Notes under the pieces: generated by a model
The model's database searches: none
Seen by the model: only the letters and a program-made list of their open reading frames with translations
Told to the model about the DNA's origin: nothing
Position numbers and translations under genes: made by a program
Shown: piece by piece, positions 6,300-9,205 of the stretch
How the letters are laid out: each line of letters opens with the position of its first letter
How positions within the stretch are numbered: position 1 is the first letter of the stretch
Assembly (NCBI GenBank): GCA_046154735.1
Contig: JBJXFJ010000257.1
Span: 1 to 9,205, forward strand
Direction of reading: 5' to 3'
Source of the DNA: CAVXYC01 sp046154735
GTDB lineage: Bacteria > Chloroflexota > UBA6077 > JACCZL01
Length of the DNA stretch: 9,205 bases

Positions 6300-6314
6300 A
6301 GTGTCGAGATATCG

Positions 6315-6344
6315 TTGACGCGTGTTGCTTGCTGGGGATACATT
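6315..6344 (+). promoter_or_regulatory. candidate promoter for the Rieske oxygenase gene
   Basis: TTGACG (6315-6320) is followed after 18 bp by TACATT (6339-6344), with matches of 5 of 6 and 4 of 6 including T1, A2, A4 and T6. It begins 9 bp after the repeat block ends and about 75 bp before the Rieske start codon. It would probably also drive the downstream LLM gene. Confidence 0.4.
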
Positions 6345-6419
6345 GAGATTTGGTCACAGCCGCCCCGGTGGACGGCCTGTCGGCTTTTCAATCACCTTCG
6401 TCTCACTGGGGGTCGGTCT

Positions 6420-7721
6420 ATGCTCAATGCTGCTGACAATGCGCTGCTCACACGAGTTGGCGCCGATGCTCCAATGGGGCAATGGTTGAGGCGGTTCTGG
6501 ACGCCATTGATGCTGGCCGACTCACTGCCGGAGCCGGACGGCGAGCCAGTGGAAACGCGCATGTACGGAGAGGATCTGCTGGCCTTCCGAGACACTGAGG
6601 GCCGGGTTGGAGTGATCCAGCCGCTTTGCCCGCACCGGCAGGCGCCACTGGTTTATGGGCGCAACGAAGAAGGTGGGCTGCGCTGCATTTACCATGGCTG
6701 GAAGTTCAGTGTGGATGGCACCTGCCTGGACATGCCCAACGAACCGGCTGATTCCGATTTCAAGCACAAGGTGCGGCCGGTTTCGTACCCAGCGCGGGAA
6801 GTGGCCGGGGTGATCTGGATCTATATGGGTCCGAAGCACCTTCAGCCAGAGATGCCGGATATGGAATGGATGCGCGTGCAGCCCGCTCACAGAAACATTG
6901 CCAGGTTCAACCTGGAGGGGAACTGGGTCCAGGCGATGGAGGGGGATGTGGACTCCAGCCACGTCCCGTTCCTGCATTCACAGCTCAGCAACGCGCCAGA
7001 GCACGGGCCCACATACAAGTCGCGTTTCTTCGTGGGCGGGAGTGACGGGCAGTACGTGGCCAAGGATCGCGCCCCACGCTGGATCATTCAGCCCAATGAT
7101 GTGGGTATGATGATCGCCGCACAGCGGAATGCGGAAGAGGACTCATATTACTGGCGCATCAACCAGGTCTACTTTCCATATTACACGCTGGTTGCCGGGC
7201 CACTGGACCAGAGCATGTTTCTGGCGCATTTCTGGGTGCCCACAGATGACCATCATACGGATATCTGGACGGCGTACTGGTGTCCGGAAAGCCCCCTCAA
7301 TGACGAGGAGCGGGCCATGATGTTTGCCGGACCCAATGCGCATATTGGGACCTATAACCCGAAGACCGGCGGGCTCTTTGCCAATAGAAGCAACCATTTC
7401 TTCCAGGATCGGAAGTTGCAGAAGACCGGTACCTTTTCCGGGATTCGGGGTATTCGCGAGCAGGATGGCTCAGTCACCCTGGGTATGGGACCGATCGTGG
7501 ATCGAACCAAGGAGCATCTGGGCACGGCTGATATGGCGGTCATTGCGCTCCGGCGTATTCTTCTCCGGGAGGCGAAGAAGATTCAGAATGGCGAAGAACC
7601 GTATGCGCCAGCAAACGGGGCGGCTTACCGAAACCGAGCTTGGTCCGGTGTGTTGCCACGAAATGACCATTTCCTGACGGACCCGGAAGCGGCGAAAATG
7701 ATGACCACGCTGGTGCCGTAG
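6420..7721 (+). CDS. Rieske 2Fe-2S aromatic ring-hydroxylating oxygenase, large (alpha) subunit, phthalate-dioxygenase-like
   Basis: A 433-residue protein. ATG 6420 is preceded by GGGGGT (6408-6413). An in-frame TTG at 6315 would add 35 residues lacking family features and would overlap a candidate promoter. The N-terminal Rieske domain has CPHRQAPLVYG (C70, H72) and CIYHGW (C89, H92), spaced as C-x-H-x16-C-x2-H, which ligates the 2Fe-2S cluster. The catalytic domain has NWVQAMEGDVDSSHVPFLH (168-186): H181 and H186 bind the mononuclear iron, and D178, three residues before H181, is the likely bridge to the neighbouring Rieske centre. D349 in REQD is the likely third iron ligand. The tail GMGPIVDRTKEHLGTADM (355-372) is typical of the phthalate/carbazole/dicamba-type group that works without a beta subunit. 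The usual role is O2-dependent hydroxylation or demethylation of an aromatic or related ring in the cytoplasm, with electrons from a separate reductase not seen here. Substrate unknown. Confidence 0.93.
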   Translation: MLNAADNALLTRVGADAPMGQWLRRFWTPLMLADSLPEPDGEPVETRMYGEDLLAFRDTEGRVGVIQPLCPHRQAPLVYGRNEEGGLRCIYHGWKFSVDGTCLDMPNEPADSDFKHKVRPVSYPAREVAGVIWIYMGPKHLQPEMPDMEWMRVQPAHRNIARFNLEGNWVQAMEGDVDSSHVPFLHSQLSNAPEHGPTYKSRFFVGGSDGQYVAKDRAPRWIIQPNDVGMMIAAQRNAEEDSYYWRINQVYFPYYTLVAGPLDQSMFLAHFWVPTDDHHTDIWTAYWCPESPLNDEERAMMFAGPNAHIGTYNPKTGGLFANRSNHFFQDRKLQKTGTFSGIRGIREQDGSVTLGMGPIVDRTKEHLGTADMAVIALRRILLREAKKIQNGEEPYAPANGAAYRNRAWSGVLPRNDHFLTDPEAAKMMTTLVP

Positions 7722-7763
7722 GACGACGGAGGACGGAAGACGGAAGACGGACGACGGACGACG
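7722..7763 (+). repeat. tandem heptanucleotide array, six GANGACG units
   Basis: Directly after the Rieske stop codon, six 7-bp units run head to tail: GACGACG, GAGGACG, GAAGACG, GAAGACG, GACGACG, GACGACG. They vary only at the third base. It is the third 7-bp-period array in the window. Confidence 0.88.
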
Positions 7764-7798
7764 GAAACGAGGATACCGGCGCCTCCGTCCTCCGTCGT
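7723..7798 (+). terminator. inverted repeat after the Rieske gene, possible terminator or attenuator
   Basis: ACGACGGAGGACGGA (7723-7737) and TCCGTCCTCCGTCGT (7784-7798) are perfect 15-bp reverse complements around a 46-nt loop. The left arm is made of the first units of the heptamer array. It lies in the 106-bp gap between the Rieske gene and the same-strand LLM gene, so it could reduce read-through or stabilise the upstream message. There is no T-run, so a true intrinsic terminator is uncertain. Confidence 0.45.
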
Positions 7799-7827
7799 TC
7801 GCCCGTCCCGCTTTGAAAGGATTGTGA

Positions 7828-8946
7828 ATGACTGATCTGGATTTCGGACTCTGGGATTCACTGGGTGCGTACCACATGTCCCAGGCGCCGACGACCGCAG
7901 ATGTGTACGACTATCACATCAAGCGAGCGGTGCGTATCGAGGAGCTGGGCTTCCACTCGTACTGGGTGATTGAGCATCAGAACTCGCCCGTGGGAGAGAT
8001 CACCTCACCCAGTGTGTACCTGACCGCTATTGCGATGCGCACGAGCACGCTGCGAGTGGGTGCCATGATCTGGCAGATCCCGTTCCATAATCCTCTGCGG
8101 CTCGCGGAAGAGGTGGCAATGTTGGATCACCTTTCTCACGGGCGCGTGGAGTTTGGAAGCGGCATTGGTGTGCATGAGCATGAGTTCATGCGCTGGGGAT
8201 TGAACTACTATGAGCGCGCTCCGCAGTCTGCCGAGGCGATGGAGATCATCCTCAAGGCCTGGACAGAGCCTGAGGTCACATACAAAGGGAAGTATTTCAC
8301 CTTTGACGAGGCCCTGCCGGCGCCCAAGCCTTACCAGCAACCGCATCCGCCCATCTGGATAGCCGCGCACAGCGCCGCTTCCATGGATTACGCGGCCAAG
8401 AACAACTGGAGCGTGGCCCAGAACCTAGACACGGATGTTGTGGTCGCCCGAAACTTTGATCACTTCCGCACATCCTGGAAGGGGTTTAATCATCCTGGGC
8501 CAATGCCTCGCATCTTCCTCCAGCGCGCGGTCTACGTGGCCGAGACGGATGCCAAGGCACGCGAGCAGGCGGAGCAGTACATCCTCACCATGCGTGATGC
8601 CAATACCACCGGCCGCGGCAAGATCAGCAACACGCGAATCGGCTGGGGCTCCAACGAGCGCGGCATGGGCACGGACGGTGACCGCCCGCACGATGCCGAG
8701 CGCTCACGCGTATTCGGGGAGATGAGCAAGTCGGTTGACTTCGCCATCGAGAACGGGCTAGTTGTTCTGGGCAGCCCGGAGACGGTGATTCGCAAGCTTG
8801 AGGAAGGCCGCAAGAACATCGGGTATGACGTGTTCTGCGGAAATTTCGAGATCGGCGGCATGCCGCGCGAGCTCGTGAGCCAGTCCATCGAGCTGTTTGG
8901 GAAGGAAGTCATTCCGGCGTTCAGCCGGGTGGCCGTGCCAGCATAG
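7828..8946 (+). CDS. LLM class flavin-dependent oxidoreductase (second, distinct luciferase-like protein)
   Basis: A 372-residue protein of normal length for the family. ATG 7828 follows AAAGGA (7816-7821) by 6 nt. Landmarks: IEELGFHSYWVIEHQN (37-52), in the position of the AEHH motif but with Gln-Asn after Glu-His; TLRVGAMIWQIPFHNPLRLAEEVAMLD (74-100); GRVEFGSGIGV (105-115); KPYQQPHPPIWIAAHSAAS (167-185); and VVLGSPETVIRKLEE (312-326). These mark the FMN-dependent TIM-barrel monooxygenase superfamily; cofactor (FMN or F420) and substrate are not determinable. No signal peptide is seen, so it is cytoplasmic. It lies 106 bp after the Rieske gene on the same strand, so a shared transcript and role are plausible, with the intervening hairpin as a possible modulator. 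An insertion around residues 258-290 rich in Gly/Arg/Asn (GRGKISNTRIGWGSNERGMG) is probably a surface or lid loop. Confidence 0.92.
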   Translation: MTDLDFGLWDSLGAYHMSQAPTTADVYDYHIKRAVRIEELGFHSYWVIEHQNSPVGEITSPSVYLTAIAMRTSTLRVGAMIWQIPFHNPLRLAEEVAMLDHLSHGRVEFGSGIGVHEHEFMRWGLNYYERAPQSAEAMEIILKAWTEPEVTYKGKYFTFDEALPAPKPYQQPHPPIWIAAHSAASMDYAAKNNWSVAQNLDTDVVVARNFDHFRTSWKGFNHPGPMPRIFLQRAVYVAETDAKAREQAEQYILTMRDANTTGRGKISNTRIGWGSNERGMGTDGDRPHDAERSRVFGEMSKSVDFAIENGLVVLGSPETVIRKLEEGRKNIGYDVFCGNFEIGGMPRELVSQSIELFGKEVIPAFSRVAVPA

Positions 8947-8957
8947 CAACGCATTAC

Positions 8958-8996
8958 TCATGGTGGCTCTGCCCGCGACGGGCAGAGCCACCGTGA
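8958..8996. terminator. strong hairpin downstream of the LLM gene
   Basis: A perfect 14-bp stem (8962-8975 with 8979-8992; left arm GGTGGCTCTGCCCG) closes on a 3-nt CGA loop. It extends by three more pairs beyond one G-U wobble to 8958-8996. It begins 12 bp after the stop codon and is very stable, so it is the likely transcript end for the Rieske-LLM unit. No U-tract follows, so it could instead be an mRNA-stabilising or REP-like hairpin. Confidence 0.65.
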
Positions 8997-9049
8997 CGGC
9001 CAGCATCACCCCAGGATAGGGAGGAATGAGTACCGACATTAGCTGAGTC

Positions 9050-9065
9050 TGAGCCAGATGGCTCA
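9050..9065. repeat. short inverted repeat (TGAGCCA GA TGGCTCA)
   Basis: A 7-bp perfect stem with a 2-nt gap lies about 70 bp upstream of the partial gene starting at 9133. It could be an operator half-site pair or a small hairpin. It is short enough to occur by chance. Confidence 0.3.
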
Positions 9066-9132
9066 CTCGCAGGGGACAGGTGGACAGCTTCGCGACACAA
9101 TGTCGATGGCGTGGTTCCAAAGGGGGTACCGC

Positions 9133-9205
9133 ATGCCCGGGCGATCACCATTCTCGTTTTCTCGTCGCGCTTCCCCGCTGCTCATTGCCGTGCTTGTACT
9201 TACCG
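9133..9205 (+). CDS. N-terminal fragment of an exported protein (signal peptide only)
   Basis: ATG 9133 is preceded by AGGGGG (9121-9126) at 6-nt spacing, and the frame stays open to the window edge (24 codons). The visible residues begin MPGRSPFSFSRRASP and continue into hydrophobic LLIAVLVLT. That is the positive n-region and hydrophobic core of a Sec or lipoprotein signal peptide, or a membrane anchor. The rest of the protein is outside the window. An extracellular solute-binding protein would fit the neighbourhood, but that is a guess. Confidence 0.6.
   Translation, partial: MPGRSPFSFSRRASPLLIAVLVLT

Noticed and set aside
6315..6419. 35-codon N-terminal extension of the Rieske protein from TTG
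   Set aside because: It lacks family features and overlaps a candidate promoter. The ATG at 6420 gives the usual N-terminus.
9026..9046. Six-codon open frame with GGGAGG just upstream (possible leader peptide)
   Set aside because: The Shine-Dalgarno match is good, but the peptide MSTDIS carries no regulatory codon run and no attenuator structure is evident. Chance is likelier.
1..9205. tRNA or rRNA genes
   Set aside because: No cloverleaf with a GTTCRA-type arm and no rRNA-like conserved stretch was recognised on either strand.

Overview
This is a GC-rich bacterial window with seven complete or near-complete genes for oxidative metabolism and solute uptake, plus gene fragments at both edges. 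The genes are separated by spacers unusually rich in short tandem repeats and palindromic repeats. The gene mix suggests a metabolically versatile, aromatic- or recalcitrant-carbon-using heterotroph: two unrelated LLM-class flavin oxidoreductases, a Rieske oxygenase, a 4,5-dihydroxyphthalate-decarboxylase-like protein, an orphan lipoprotein binding protein with an Ala/Pro linker, and a PAF-acetylhydrolase-type hydrolase tail. The style resembles Chloroflexota (for example SAR202/Dehalococcoidia-like lineages) or Tectomicrobia-like genomes. That assignment is inference; nothing in the window fixes the taxon.

Layout. 1-287 (+) is the 3' end of an alpha/beta hydrolase. 467-1726 (+) is a solute-binding lipoprotein with a good candidate promoter and Shine-Dalgarno site. 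1727-2176 is non-coding and holds a 120-bp long-stem palindrome. 2177-3319 (-) is an LLM flavin oxidoreductase. 3320-3810 is a divergent spacer with a (GAGTGAA)4 array and a perfect 22-bp inverted repeat. 3811-4830 (+) is a secreted six-motif Kelch protein. 4831-4915 is a convergent spacer with (CCCCTGA)4. 4916-5911 (-) is the 4,5-dihydroxyphthalate-decarboxylase-like protein. 5912-6419 is a divergent spacer with a candidate promoter at each end and a nested palindromic repeat element between them. 6420-7721 (+) is a Rieske non-haem iron oxygenase. 7722-7827 holds another heptamer array and hairpin. 7828-8946 (+) is a second LLM oxidoreductase. A strong hairpin lies at 8958-8996, and a new gene with a signal-peptide-like N-terminus starts at 9133 and runs off the edge.

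How the genes may work together. The Rieske oxygenase has the sequence style of the phthalate 4,5-dioxygenase group and is divergently paired with a member of the 4,5-dihydroxyphthalate decarboxylase family. In known phthalate catabolism these act in one pathway, with a dihydrodiol dehydrogenase between them. With the flavin monooxygenase-like gene downstream, a small aromatic or aromatic-acid degradation module is plausible. No ferredoxin/reductase or dihydrodiol dehydrogenase is visible, so the pathway is incomplete here. The main unexplained structure is in the spacers: three contain tandem heptanucleotide arrays of different sequence but the same period, and two contain palindromic elements that appear to share outer ends.
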